Origin: Ruminococcus sp.
GTDB lineage: Bacteria > Bacillota > Clostridia > Oscillospirales > Ruminococcaceae
NCBI GenBank assembly: GCA_017960805.1
Contig: JAGCYM010000103.1
Location: forward strand, 1 to 58,312
Direction of reading: 5' to 3'
Length of the DNA stretch: 58,312 bases
The notes below the pieces were generated by a model. That model saw only the letters and a list, made by a program, of their open reading frames with translations. It searched no databases and had not been told where the DNA came from. A program made the position numbers and the translations under genes. Positions 33,767-43,435 of this stretch are shown piece after piece. Numbering within the stretch: the stretch's first letter is position 1; every line of letters begins with the position of its first letter.

Positions 33767-34492
33767 TTAAGAATTAAAGGACTTGGTAAGTGATGAAGCA
33801 GTACCTGTTGCAAGGCTGATAATCATCCAAATAACCCAAACGAGACCTGCAGCAACAGCGACTCCACCCATGATGATACCAGCAAGAGCCATACCCTGTC
33901 CTTCACAGTTTTTCTTCTTTGCAAGAATACCAGTAACGAGAGCAGCAATACCAAAAATAAGGTTTGGAGCACCTGTGCAGCAACAACTGAGAAGTGTTGC
34001 AAGAATAGCAACGATACCGCAAACGAGAGATACTATAGAGAGTACTTTGCTACCGCCTGCAGCAGGCGCACCACCATAAATAGCATCTGGAGATATAGCC
34101 TTCTCAGCGGAATCTGTAGCATTACCAAATGCTTCACTTACTGTATCAGCGACTTTTTCTCCGAAAGTATCAGCTGCATCGCCAGCAGCATTAACAACAT
34201 CAGCGACTTTGTCACCGAGAGAAGCGTTTGCATCAGCAGCTTCGCCTGAAACAACATCAGCAACCTTGTCACCAAAATCGTCAGCAGCTTCGCCAGCAGC
34301 ATCAACAACACCAGTAACAGTATCAACTACCTTATCACTTACATTTTCTGCGGCGTCGCCGAATGATTCAACTTTTTCGGCAACCTTATCAGCTATTGTA
34401 TCTGCGCCTTCCTGAGCAGCATCTGCAACTGCCTCAGCAGCATTGTTAACTTCCTCGGGAACGCCTGTGGGATTGAGCTTATTGTCTTCCAT
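33767..34492 (-). CDS. DUF4190-like membrane protein with amphipathic repeat region (copy 3)
   Basis: 241 residues from the ATG at 34490-34492 (TTTGGAGG upstream). Residues ~10-135 are an Ala/Asp/Val-rich amphipathic helical region with near-repeats FGDKVADVV, LGDKVADVV and FGEKVADTV, resembling apolipoprotein/LEA-type repeats. It is followed by the DUF4190-like membrane module (KVLSIVSLVCGIVAILATLLSCC, AKKKNCEGQGMALAGIIMGG). The membrane module is nearly identical in plan to copy 1. Confidence 0.78.
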   Translation of the reverse strand: MEDNKLNPTGVPEEVNNAAEAVADAAQEGADTIADKVAEKVESFGDAAENVSDKVVDTVTGVVDAAGEAADDFGDKVADVVSGEAADANASLGDKVADVVNAAGDAADTFGEKVADTVSEAFGNATDSAEKAISPDAIYGGAPAAGGSKVLSIVSLVCGIVAILATLLSCCCTGAPNLIFGIAALVTGILAKKKNCEGQGMALAGIIMGGVAVAAGLVWVIWMIISLATGTASSLTKSFNS

Positions 34493-34528
34493 AGTGTTTT
34501 CCTCCAAAAATATAAAAAGTATAGCTAT

Positions 34529-34557
34529 ATGATATCATATTAAAACAATAAAGTCAA
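34529..34557 (-). promoter_or_regulatory. Sigma-A promoter of the DUF4190-like copy 3 / DUF2752 copy 2 unit
   Basis: TTGACT (34552-34557), 17-base spacer, TATCAT (34529-34534), about 37 bases before the start at 34492. Confidence 0.75.
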
Positions 34558-34673
34558 TACATTATTTCACACATTCGTCACAATTACCGTATTTTTCAAG
34601 CTTTTTTGACCTTTTTATATTTTATAGTTGTGGAAAGTTGTTGGTTAGTAGAAAAAATAGTATCAAAACTATC

Positions 34674-34712
34674 TCAAAAAACGCATAGACTGGTTATAAT
34701 CAGCCTATGCGT
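34674..34712 (-). terminator. Terminator after the cohesin-like lipoprotein gene
   Basis: Stem ACGCATAG-x-CTG/CAG-x-CTATGCGT (34681-34692/34701-34712) followed on the minus strand by a T-rich run. It closes the long minus-strand stretch that includes clpE. Confidence 0.85.
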
Positions 34713-34749
34713 TGTAATAATATGTTTAGTAATATTTATCTAATAATTC

Positions 34750-35409
34750 TTAGACAACTGTTATGCTTCCTCCGGTCCAGTTCTCAAAGGCGTATTTTTC
34801 AAGCGACAGATCATCTGCACTGTTTCTGAACATATCTTCACGTGCTTCATCTGGTGGCATATAATATATTCCAATTGGATATACAGTCCCTTTCTTTGCC
34901 TTTTCAGGGACTTTGAAGAAGAACTTCACAATTTCACCATCTCCACCCATATCACCTTCAAAGATTTCAGTGAAAAATAAGCAGCCAAGATGATTGGATG
35001 TTAGTTCTTCAGGAAGCTGATTAACCCAAAGCATTCCAACCGATCCTGAAGAGTGTTTTGAAGCGGCACCGAGTTCATACGAAATCCGATTATTTGCCGG
35101 ATCATCCATAACACATTCTAAGTCTTCTCCAAATGTTACATGAATGCCACACATAGTCCAGTTCTTGTGTGCGCCACTTACGATCAAAGATATTTCGGCT
35201 GTTTCTCCTGGAGCAGCTTCAACATTTGAAAACATAAGTTTAGGTCCTTCAACAGCTGCAACTACACTATCGCTGTAAGCTCCTGTTGGTGAAGGCGTTG
35301 AATCCTTTTCTGTAGATCCTGGTGATGAGTTTGTGGAATTACCGCAGGATGCTGACAAAACAAGCATTGCCGTAGTCGTTGCAATGGCAATTAGTTTTTT
35401 TAAGTTCAT
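34750..35409 (-). CDS. Cohesin-like lipoprotein
   Basis: 219 residues. Lipoprotein signal with lipobox LSASC (Cys22), a Ser/Pro/Thr linker (~23-50), then a ~165-residue beta-sandwich. This starts PKLMFSNVEAAPGETAEISLIV and has MCGIHVTFGEDLECV and a final GTVYPIGIYY strand. The order of strands and the PGETAEISLIVSG opening resemble cohesin modules of Ruminococcus. Identity is by pattern only, and another Ig-like carbohydrate or protein-binding domain is possible. The ATG overlaps the clpE stop (ATGA), so the two are translationally coupled. Confidence 0.6.
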   Translation of the reverse strand: MNLKKLIAIATTTAMLVLSASCGNSTNSSPGSTEKDSTPSPTGAYSDSVVAAVEGPKLMFSNVEAAPGETAEISLIVSGAHKNWTMCGIHVTFGEDLECVMDDPANNRISYELGAASKHSSGSVGMLWVNQLPEELTSNHLGCLFFTEIFEGDMGGDGEIVKFFFKVPEKAKKGTVYPIGIYYMPPDEAREDMFRNSADDLSLEKYAFENWTGGSITVV

Positions 35410-37718
35410 TCTTCCGTTTGCTCCTTTTTCTTTCCTGAAACAGTTATGTTATCCCCATCAACAGATATGCTAATTTCATCTATATTTGACGAGTTGGTGA
35501 TTATCATTTCTGCAACTTTGTCTTCAACATCCTGACGGATTACACGACGTATATCACGTGCACCATATGGTTTGCCGAAAGATTTCTCAGCAATGAGTTT
35601 AAGTGCCTGATCATCATAAGATACTGAAATGTTTTTCTCTGCAAGAGGTTCTTTCATTTCGTCTAGCATGAGAGCTGCTATATGTGCAAAATCCTCTTTG
35701 GTTAACTGTTTGAATACAACTACTTCATCGATACGACTAATGAATTCAGGACGAAGGAATTCACGTAGTCCTTTCATCGCCTTGTCGCGGGAGATCTCAT
35801 TTTCAGTACGGTTGAAACCAACACCGACACTCTTATCTGTTGAGCCTGCGTTAGAAGTCATGCAGATTATTGTATTTTCAAAGTTGATGTTTCTTCCTTG
35901 TGCGTCATCAATATGTCCTTCATCCAATATTTGCATGAGAATATTCATAACATCAGGATGAGCTTTTTCAATTTCGTCGAACAAGATTACTGAATAAGGT
36001 TTACGGCGAACTTTTTCAGTAAGTTGACCTGCTTCATCATATCCTACATATCCGGGAGGAGATCCTATCATTCTGGCAACAGAATGCTTCTCCATATATT
36101 CTGTCATATCAAGTCGGATAAGAGGTTCTGTCGAGTCGAACAGTTCCTCAGAAAGTGCTTTAACAAGCTCAGTTTTGCCGACACCTGTCGGTCCAACAAA
36201 AATAAATGATGCAGGTCTTCTGCGTTTATTGAGCTGTACTCTTGTTCGTTTGATTGCGCGAGTTAGTACTTCAACTGCTTCATCCTGTCCAAGTACACGT
36301 TTCTTTAATGCATTCTCAAGTTTGGTTATCTTGAGGAATTCTGTTTCTGCAATTTTGCTTGCAGGGATACCTGTCCAAAGTTCAACTACTTTTGTAATAT
36401 CTTCTTCAGTGACCTGAACATTTTCAGCTTTTTCCTTTAGTTGTGCCGCGTCATCACGAGCGTGAATAAGCTTTCCTTTTACCTCAGCGAGAGCTTGATA
36501 ATCTGGTTCATTCTGCTCTGACAGGGTAGTCTCCATTCCTTCAAGCACACTGATTTCTTTGATTTTCTTAGCATATTCAGCTATCTCAGGTGAGCGGATA
36601 TTTGCATGAGCACAACCTTCGTCCATGAGGTCAATAGCCTTATCAGGAAGGAATCTGTCAGTTATATATCTTTCGGAAAGTACCGCACAAACCCTTATAA
36701 GGTAATCAGAGATATGAACTTTATGATAGTCTTCATAGTATTTCTTGATACCAAGGAGAACATTTACAGTATCTTCTATAGTAGGTTCTGTAACCGTTAC
36801 AGGCTGAAAACGACGTTCTAATGCAGAGTCTTTTTCAATGTACTTTCTGTATTCTCCGAATGTTGTAGCTCCGATTACCTGAACCTCTCCTCGTGAGAGT
36901 GCCGGTTTAAGAATGTTTGCAGCGTTCATCGAGCCTTCAGAGTCCCCTGCACCTACAAGATTGTGTACTTCGTCAATGAAAAGAATAATATTTCCTTCTC
37001 TTTTGACTTCATCCACAAGTCCTTTGACACGGCTTTCAAACTGGCCACGGAACTGTGTTCCAGCAACAAGTGCAGTAAGGTCGAGGAGATAGAGCTTCTT
37101 GTCTGCAAGGTTCAGCGGAACATCGCCCTCATTGATTCTCTGTGCTATTCCTTCTGCAATTGCAGTTTTGCCGACGCCAGGTTCACCGATAAGGCACGGA
37201 TTGTTCTTTGTTCTGCGAGACAAAATCTGAACAACTCGTGCTATTTCTTTGTCTCTGCCGATTATTCGGTCAAGCTGACCGTCAGCAGCTTTCTGCGACA
37301 GATTTGTACAATAACTTCCAAGGAACTTGAGTTCTTTCTTTTTTTCTTTCTTTTCAGTTTTTTCTCTTCCGAACAGTCCTTTTTTTCTAGGTTTCTCTTC
37401 ACTATCCGGGAGCGTTGAATCAACGTCTTTATCCTCTGAACTGTTCTCTTCTCCGAACATATTTGAGATGAAGTCCGGCATTATTCCCTGCCCTCCCATC
37501 TCAAAAGAGTCGCCGTCCAGCATTCCCATCATCTGATCAGAAAGCTGGTCGATTTCTTCGTCAGTAATACCAAGTTTTTCCATATATTCAGCAACCTGCG
37601 GAATTTTTCTTTCTCTAGCACAGGCGAGGCAAAGGCCTTCATTCTTTTTTTCATTTCCCTGTACAGAGGTAATGAATACGACAGCAGGTCGTTTTTTGCA
37701 ATTGCTGCACATTATCAT
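35406..37718 (-). CDS. clpE: ClpE-like AAA+ unfoldase with N-terminal zinc finger
   Basis: 770 residues. The N-terminal Cys4 zinc finger C4-C7/C30-C33 is typical of ClpE. Next come a linker, a first AAA+ domain (Walker [26 protein letters not shown]), a coiled middle segment and a second AAA+ domain ([24 protein letters not shown]). The Clp C-terminal domain ends the protein. It should feed substrates to ClpP, although I did not check for an IGF-type loop. A strong AGGAGG site selects the first ATG. No CtsR-type operator or ctsR-mcsAB genes are adjacent. Confidence 0.9.
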   Translation of the reverse strand: MIMCSNCKKRPAVVFITSVQGNEKKNEGLCLACARERKIPQVAEYMEKLGITDEEIDQLSDQMMGMLDGDSFEMGGQGIMPDFISNMFGEENSSEDKDVDSTLPDSEEKPRKKGLFGREKTEKKEKKKELKFLGSYCTNLSQKAADGQLDRIIGRDKEIARVVQILSRRTKNNPCLIGEPGVGKTAIAEGIAQRINEGDVPLNLADKKLYLLDLTALVAGTQFRGQFESRVKGLVDEVKREGNIILFIDEVHNLVGAGDSEGSMNAANILKPALSRGEVQVIGATTFGEYRKYIEKDSALERRFQPVTVTEPTIEDTVNVLLGIKKYYEDYHKVHISDYLIRVCAVLSERYITDRFLPDKAIDLMDEGCAHANIRSPEIAEYAKKIKEISVLEGMETTLSEQNEPDYQALAEVKGKLIHARDDAAQLKEKAENVQVTEEDITKVVELWTGIPASKIAETEFLKITKLENALKKRVLGQDEAVEVLTRAIKRTRVQLNKRRRPASFIFVGPTGVGKTELVKALSEELFDSTEPLIRLDMTEYMEKHSVARMIGSPPGYVGYDEAGQLTEKVRRKPYSVILFDEIEKAHPDVMNILMQILDEGHIDDAQGRNINFENTIICMTSNAGSTDKSVGVGFNRTENEISRDKAMKGLREFLRPEFISRIDEVVVFKQLTKEDFAHIAALMLDEMKEPLAEKNISVSYDDQALKLIAEKSFGKPYGARDIRRVIRQDVEDKVAEMIITNSSNIDEISISVDGDNITVSGKKKEQTEE

Positions 37719-37752
37719 AGGATGTTCCTCCTGTTAAGATGGTTAAACACAC

Positions 37753-38649
37753 TTAGAGTGATGATACGAAAGTGTAGAAGTATTTAAAAATAATAGATTT
37801 ATCAATAACACTATTGTTGAAAAAGAGCATCTCGTCACTTCCCATGATAGCCCATATTCGTATTAGTGCTGCGGCTACAGTAACAAACAAGCCACCTTTG
37901 ATGATACCGATGATTCCTCCGCAAATATGTGCGCCAGCATCGATTTTTGTATCGTCTCTGGACATATATTGCTTCAGTATCAGATATATCATAATTGCTG
38001 CTGCAACGAAAAGAAGTAGGAAGCCGATGAGCTTGTAAATTGTTACAAATGCAGGCGCTGTATAGTGGTCAGCAATATATTTTGCGGCAGGAGTGCGATC
38101 TTCTCTGTCTGTAATAAGAGGAGCAAGTTCCTGCATACCACTACTGTCACTTCGGATTTCCTTTGCTGCGGTTTCAGCAGCGTACTTATTAACATTTTGT
38201 GAGACAATGTCACGAATGACAACAGCATATCCTTCGTGAACAAGACTTATAACTTCTTCATCCTCTGCAATTCGACGGCCATTAATGTTGTTTATATACT
38301 TCACAAGTTCTTCGTCAATATTCTTTTCTCCTCCGAAAATAGATGTAAGTTTTTCAGGATTTACACGAAGTGAATATCCAAGCGATTCAAGATAGGAAGC
38401 ATATTTATTAACGAAAGTGTCTGATTTAAGAGATCTGTCGATGTTGTTTATACAACTGCTTCTCATTGTGTTTTGGTAAAGAGTTTCAGCGGTACTACTG
38501 CTAATTCCAAGAGCTAAGGCAAGTGCTATACCATAGCCTACAGTAGTAATCGCAGCTTTAATAGTTCCTTTTTTGCTTGACAAAAAAATGCAGACTAGAG
38601 TTATCGCAATTGCGATAACATCATAGAACCACCAGAATTGATTTCCCAT
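37753..38649 (-). CDS. CvpA-family membrane protein
   Basis: 298 residues. It opens with the CvpA-type pair of helices (DVIAIAITLVCIFLSSKKGTIKAA...). A ~120-residue extracytoplasmic helical region follows, and then two more membrane segments (~210-230 and ~245-270) with the conserved CGGIIGIIKGGLFV. CvpA proteins are linked to colicin V production and envelope maintenance; here the role is unknown. The start codon lies 8 bases after a perfect 11-bp hairpin that separates it from its Shine-Dalgarno sequence (38658-38697). Confidence 0.75.
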   Translation of the reverse strand: MGNQFWWFYDVIAIAITLVCIFLSSKKGTIKAAITTVGYGIALALALGISSSTAETLYQNTMRSSCINNIDRSLKSDTFVNKYASYLESLGYSLRVNPEKLTSIFGGEKNIDEELVKYINNINGRRIAEDEEVISLVHEGYAVVIRDIVSQNVNKYAAETAAKEIRSDSSGMQELAPLITDREDRTPAAKYIADHYTAPAFVTIYKLIGFLLLFVAAAIMIYLILKQYMSRDDTKIDAGAHICGGIIGIIKGGLFVTVAAALIRIWAIMGSDEMLFFNNSVIDKSIIFKYFYTFVSSL

Positions 38650-38657
38650 GTTTTCAT

Positions 38658-38697
38658 GTGTACAGGTTGAAAACGAACCTGTACACCCTCCCTTCGG
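38658..38697 (-). promoter_or_regulatory. Shine-Dalgarno/hairpin element of the cvpA-like gene
   Basis: Reading the minus strand: AAGGGAGG, then at once the perfect hairpin GTGTACAGGTT/AACCTGTACAC (7-nt loop), then 8 bases and ATG (38649). Without folding the Shine-Dalgarno is about 38 bases from the start; with folding it is at normal distance. There is no T run, so it is not a terminator. Confidence 0.7.
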
Positions 38698-38704
38698 ACA
38701 TTAA

Positions 38705-39871
38705 TCAACTTTCGTAGTTGATTCTGTCAATTTTATTATAGCTTTTCAGAAATACATAATTGTCGCTTCTCGTGAAGCCAGTATATGAATCATTTATATT
38801 AGCTGTTGAACGTAGTTTGCCCTTGAAATCATATGCTAGGACAGCATCTTTCTTCATAACATATGCAAGGCCATCTTCAACTTTGACATCAATAAGAGGC
38901 GTGTCAAATTCAATTATTATTGGCTCGGAGTTGCCATCATTGAAAAGTGCCATTTCATATCTTCTTCTGTCGTCGCTGTTTATTATTACAGCAGATTGTC
39001 CTTCTTCGCTTGAGCCACCAGCAAAATCTCCCTCATAACGATAGAAGGAGGTTATTTGTCCTTTGTTGTCAACATAACCGCATGCGTCAATGCCTAAAAC
39101 GAATGCGCCCTCTTCATAGTTGTATACATCAAGGCCTAATGTATCAAGTCCGGGAGAGTTCCATTTTTCTTTATCTTCAGTGAAACTTGCTTTCTGCACA
39201 GATGTGACAAGTGATCCGTTTTCAGCATAGAAGTAACTGATAACAAAACCTTTGCTTCCTTCTTCGAAGCTGATATCGTTTACTCTCTCAACGCATTTTC
39301 TGTGGTATATCATTTTGCCTTTTCGATCATAGACGATTATTTCACAGTCATAGTTTTCAGAAGTTGTTACTACTGCCGCATACCCTTCTTTGCTAAGTCT
39401 TGCAAACATTATATTCTTATCAAGCTTGTTCATATACAGAAGGCCTGATTTGTCTTCAACACTAAATTCGGTTCCGCCACTTTCAAATAAGAGAACCCTT
39501 CCGTTTACCGCTTCCATTACAGCATTTGAAAGTGCATGCTGGCGCCGTTTTATTTCTCCGCCTTCCTCGTTATAGAAGTATATGTAGGCGTCACTCATAA
39601 CAATGACATTTTCATTTGAGCAACTTAATTGATATTGGGCACCTCCATTTATTTCGATTGGGAAATTGCCTTCTGCGAGACGTCCGTCATTAACTATAGT
39701 TTTATACTGCGTACCAAGTCCTCGTAATTTTGGAAGCCATAGCTCCTGAGTTAAGAAGAGTGAAACGCCTAATATAGCAACGGCCAGTATTATAAGAAGT
39801 TTTGTTAACCGTTTCCTTCGTTTGTCCCTGTTTTTCTGCTCAACGATATCGTTGGCGTCATACATTGGCAT
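38705..39871 (-). CDS. DUF5711 family membrane-anchored beta-propeller protein
   Basis: 388 residues. A short basic cytoplasmic N-terminus (NRDKRRKRLTK), one membrane helix (LLIILAVAILGVSLFLT, ~25-42) and an external domain of repeated short beta strands (YIYFYNEEGGEIKR, IIVYDRKGKMIYHR, AVLAYDFKGKLRST) typical of a propeller. This matches DUF5711, of unknown function. AAGGAGG upstream of the ATG. It lies between truA and the cvpA-like gene in one transcription unit. Confidence 0.8.
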   Translation of the reverse strand: MPMYDANDIVEQKNRDKRRKRLTKLLIILAVAILGVSLFLTQELWLPKLRGLGTQYKTIVNDGRLAEGNFPIEINGGAQYQLSCSNENVIVMSDAYIYFYNEEGGEIKRRQHALSNAVMEAVNGRVLLFESGGTEFSVEDKSGLLYMNKLDKNIMFARLSKEGYAAVVTTSENYDCEIIVYDRKGKMIYHRKCVERVNDISFEEGSKGFVISYFYAENGSLVTSVQKASFTEDKEKWNSPGLDTLGLDVYNYEEGAFVLGIDACGYVDNKGQITSFYRYEGDFAGGSSEEGQSAVIINSDDRRRYEMALFNDGNSEPIIIEFDTPLIDVKVEDGLAYVMKKDAVLAYDFKGKLRSTANINDSYTGFTRSDNYVFLKSYNKIDRINYES

Positions 39872-39907
39872 TGTGCTGCCTCCTTTTGTTCTAACTATCC
39901 CTATGCT

Positions 39908-40669
39908 TTATCTGTTTGAGTGGAGTTCTTCTTCAGAGTAGTATACCTTGTTGAGGTACAGTCCGTGTGCCATTGCAGTTCTGCCTGCCTGAAGACGGTC
40001 TTTGGCAGCTAGAATCCTAGGCATATCATCAGGCTCTATTTTGCCTTCGTTGATATCCAGCAGCGTACCTGCTATTATCCTAATCATATTATACAGAAAA
40101 CCATCACCTTTTACAAGCATTATCACGGAATCACCATTATTTTCTATTTCAAGGGAATAAATTGTGCGCACTGTTGTTGATACGTTTGTACAGTCGGCAC
40201 AAAACGACGCGAAATCGTGAGTTCCGACGAGGTGTGATGCGGCTAAGCGCGCTTTTTCCACATCAAATCGCCGTCTGTAATGAAAGGCAAGATCTGATGC
40301 AAAAGGATTTTTGGATTCGCGACAGTGCATCTTATAAACATACTCTTTTCCTTTGCAATCGTATCTAGCGTGAAAATCAAGCGGTACGTCTTCGCAACTA
40401 AGAATTGAGATATCATCTGGTAGTTCTCCATTTACACCTCGACAGAATCCAAGTGTTCGGATACTACTTTCTGTCTTAACATTGAAACAGAAGTTATTTG
40501 CGTGAACCCCAGTATCTGTTCTTGAACATCCTATAATGGTTACTTGTTCATTAAGTACTTTGGATACGGCTTTTTCAAGTACTTCCTGTATGGTAACGGC
40601 ATTAGCTTGCCGCTGAAAACCATGATATTTAGTTCCGCGGTAAGCGGTCATTACCTTTAGATTTCTCAT
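39908..40669 (-). CDS. truA: tRNA pseudouridine synthase A
   Basis: 253 residues. Forms pseudouridine at tRNA positions 38-40. The motif GCSRTDTGVHA carries the catalytic Asp52, with YRGTKYHGFQRQ near the N-terminus and FLYNMIRIIAGTLLDI near the C-terminus. The ATG overlaps the yfhO stop by 4 bases. In many Firmicutes truA follows ecfT directly; here yfhO is inserted. Confidence 0.97.
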   Translation of the reverse strand: MRNLKVMTAYRGTKYHGFQRQANAVTIQEVLEKAVSKVLNEQVTIIGCSRTDTGVHANNFCFNVKTESSIRTLGFCRGVNGELPDDISILSCEDVPLDFHARYDCKGKEYVYKMHCRESKNPFASDLAFHYRRRFDVEKARLAASHLVGTHDFASFCADCTNVSTTVRTIYSLEIENNGDSVIMLVKGDGFLYNMIRIIAGTLLDINEGKIEPDDMPRILAAKDRLQAGRTAMAHGLYLNKVYYSEEELHSNR

Positions 40670-43431
40670 TCTGTAACATCTTCCGTTTCGTTATTGCTGA
40701 CATTTTGAATAATGGCTGTAGGTGTTGCTTTCTTGTGCTTTTTTCTTGCATTTCCAGCAACAACTAAAAGAATAAATAGAAATGTTGCTGAAATACTTAT
40801 AATTATCCCTTTTCCGAGACCGTCTGGGAAATATTTTAGTTCGATTTCGTGTTCGCCTGGTCCTATTTCTGCACCTAACATAGCGTCGAAAATCTTTGTT
40901 GTTGAAACTTTTTTACCATCAACGTAAATGCTCCAACCTCTCTCATATGGTATCGACAGGTAAAGAATTCCACGTCTTTTAACATTGATAATACCTTTTA
41001 TTTTTGTATCTGAAAACTCGGTGAGTTCAAGCTGTTCATCTGCGAGTTCGGAATATGCCTTGTTAAAGGCTTCCTCATTGAGTGCATAAACTTGAACAGT
41101 GAAAGCGCCAGCTGCCCGGTCTTCTTCAAAATTAAGAGTTGCTTCAAAAGTGCTTCCTTCTTGACCGTTGCCCATCGGGAATACTATAGGATAGTCGTCG
41201 GCAGAGATTCCACTGTCTGCGATCTGCCCGTCACATTTTACATCTATGGTTTCTGCGGGGCCGTTCTTGGCATAGCCATATAGATAAGCACCCTCGACTC
41301 CGTCATAGATTAAGGTTGCAGATGCTTTTTCTTTTTGATCAGTAACATCAAAAGAGAACGTGCCAAAGTCGGTCTTTTGTCCTTCAGCATTGTTAAAAGT
41401 GTAATCGTGTATAGGCTGTCTTGTGAAGATTCCCTGCTTTGTTCCCGTTGCGAGCGTTACTATATCATTCTGGAATTCAAATGGATTATCAGCTGCAGCA
41501 AGTTCTAGTTTAAGAATATTGCTGTTCATCATAAAGCCGATAGACATAGGATACTTGCTTCTGTAAAGATGCGAGTTGTCGGCTTCGGCAATTTCCATAA
41601 GAGACATTGCACTGTTGTTAAGTGCTCCGCTCTTGGAAATGATATAATTAATTCCCAACAGATCATTGACCATTGGAGTGGAATTTCGATAGTAATATCG
41701 GTTTCCTGCTTCAGAGGCATATAGTCCCAGCTTACGGAAATATTTTGTTACTGATACGTTAGCCATAGATGAGAACTGTGATACTCCATTATAGCCATAA
41801 GTTGCACCGTCGTTGAGAGTATATGTACTGGTCATCTCAACACGTGAGAATGGACTGTAATCGTCTTCACGCATAACACCTAAGAGTGCTTGCACATTCT
41901 TATTCAGGTAAGGATATGAAGTGTAGCTTGAAGCTCCTACAGTCTTGACACCGATAATAGTGTTGCTAGTAAGCTCAGCGATTACTGCAGCAGCCAGAGC
42001 AGCATTTATAACATTTAAGCGGACGGAATTGTTCTTGAACGGAAAGATCTTTCCTGCTATGAACACAAGCAGATATGCTCCGGTAATAAAAACAGAAGCG
42101 CGGAATGCTCCGTCAAATGAAAAGCCCGCATCTGTCTTCATCGATTTCCACACATTAAGTCCAAAGATAAACGCAGGTGCGAGGACAAGTAAGACTAATT
42201 GATATATTTTAATTCCTTTTGCGGTCATTACATCGTACGCACGGTACGCTGCGGCGACAAGCAAAAAACAGAATATGAAAGCGAATCTATACGGTATCTG
42301 ATTTGTTGCATGGAAGCCGTGCCAGATAAAGTTAAGCACGTTAAGATTGCAGCTTACAAATATTAGTACGAGAAGTGAAGAAATGGATATTTTCTCACGT
42401 ATCTTGATTCCGGCAGAGAAGAGGAAGACTCCAAATAGCACTACAGCAAGCATACCACACGCAAAATTAGGTAATCCTTCTTTCTTTGCTGGTTCGCTGT
42501 ATGATATGAGATTGGCTAGGATGTCATACCATTTTTCGTACCACTTTAAAGTTTGTGGAAACTGGTTGTTTATACTGTAAGTGAGTTTAAGTCCCTCATA
42601 TGCAGGGATCAGAATAAAAGCGCCTAGAGCGATGCCGATTACGGATGAACGGATTATCAGCCATAGCTTTATAAAAAAATCCTTTATTCCTTTACATTCT
42701 ATAACCGCTATTGCAAAGAAGACGAAAAGAGTGAATACGCATGTAAAATAACCAATGTAGTAATTTGAAATGAGTGAAAATGCAAGAGAAAGAGTATAGA
42801 GCATCCACTTTTTTTCTCTGCAGAGTGCGACAATACCTGTCATTACGAGCGGGAACAGCGCAATAGTGTCAAACCACATAACATTCCAGTAGTAGCCGAG
42901 CATGTAGCTACAAAGAGCAAACATTGTTGAAAAGACTACTATTGAGAAATCTTTGCGTTTATATGTATATCTTAAAAAGCAACTGAAAAAAGCTCCGGCA
43001 AATCCTATTTTTGCAATTAGAATATATGTCAGTGCATCTCTGGTTGCTGAGTTGCTGCAGAAAATCGACAGCAGATTAAGTGGACTAGCTTCATAATAGG
43101 AAATGAGTGAAAGAAAATTAGTACCCATTCCGTTCTGCCAGGAGTACAGGAAAGATCCGCCGGTTCTAAGTTTTTCGCTTACTACCCGAAAAAACGGGTA
43201 GTACTGGTGCCATAGATCGACAACAAGCATCTGATTATTGCCGAACGGGTGGATTCCTTTTTGGCCGAAGCCAACCAGCATAAGTACGGATGGTATTATA
43301 AAGGCGAGCGCAAAATACAGCACACCTTTTTCAATTAGTATTTTTCCTGCCTTACTTTTCCTGAATCTTTCAAAATAGATAGTTACAGGTTTTTTTATCT
43401 TTCGTTTCATTTTTGTTTTTTTGTTGTTCAT
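40666..43431 (-). CDS. yfhO: YfhO family membrane protein (GT-C-like)
   Basis: 921 residues with about 13 membrane segments. The N-terminal portion has FIIPSVLMLVGFGQKGIHPFGNNQML and DLWHQYYPFF, characteristic of YfhO, with the acidic residue of the GT-C fold expected in that loop. A large external region (~500-880) contains the family block SIPYERGWSIYVDGKKV. The last helix is LGKGIIISISATFLFILLVV. In Bacillus YfhO acts in glycosylation of lipoteichoic acid; the role here is by family. It overlaps truA by 4 bases and follows ecfT by 4. Confidence 0.9.
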   Translation of the reverse strand: MNNKKTKMKRKIKKPVTIYFERFRKSKAGKILIEKGVLYFALAFIIPSVLMLVGFGQKGIHPFGNNQMLVVDLWHQYYPFFRVVSEKLRTGGSFLYSWQNGMGTNFLSLISYYEASPLNLLSIFCSNSATRDALTYILIAKIGFAGAFFSCFLRYTYKRKDFSIVVFSTMFALCSYMLGYYWNVMWFDTIALFPLVMTGIVALCREKKWMLYTLSLAFSLISNYYIGYFTCVFTLFVFFAIAVIECKGIKDFFIKLWLIIRSSVIGIALGAFILIPAYEGLKLTYSINNQFPQTLKWYEKWYDILANLISYSEPAKKEGLPNFACGMLAVVLFGVFLFSAGIKIREKISISSLLVLIFVSCNLNVLNFIWHGFHATNQIPYRFAFIFCFLLVAAAYRAYDVMTAKGIKIYQLVLLVLAPAFIFGLNVWKSMKTDAGFSFDGAFRASVFITGAYLLVFIAGKIFPFKNNSVRLNVINAALAAAVIAELTSNTIIGVKTVGASSYTSYPYLNKNVQALLGVMREDDYSPFSRVEMTSTYTLNDGATYGYNGVSQFSSMANVSVTKYFRKLGLYASEAGNRYYYRNSTPMVNDLLGINYIISKSGALNNSAMSLMEIAEADNSHLYRSKYPMSIGFMMNSNILKLELAAADNPFEFQNDIVTLATGTKQGIFTRQPIHDYTFNNAEGQKTDFGTFSFDVTDQKEKASATLIYDGVEGAYLYGYAKNGPAETIDVKCDGQIADSGISADDYPIVFPMGNGQEGSTFEATLNFEEDRAAGAFTVQVYALNEEAFNKAYSELADEQLELTEFSDTKIKGIINVKRRGILYLSIPYERGWSIYVDGKKVSTTKIFDAMLGAEIGPGEHEIELKYFPDGLGKGIIISISATFLFILLVVAGNARKKHKKATPTAIIQNVSNNETEDVTE

Positions 43432-43435
43432 ACTA

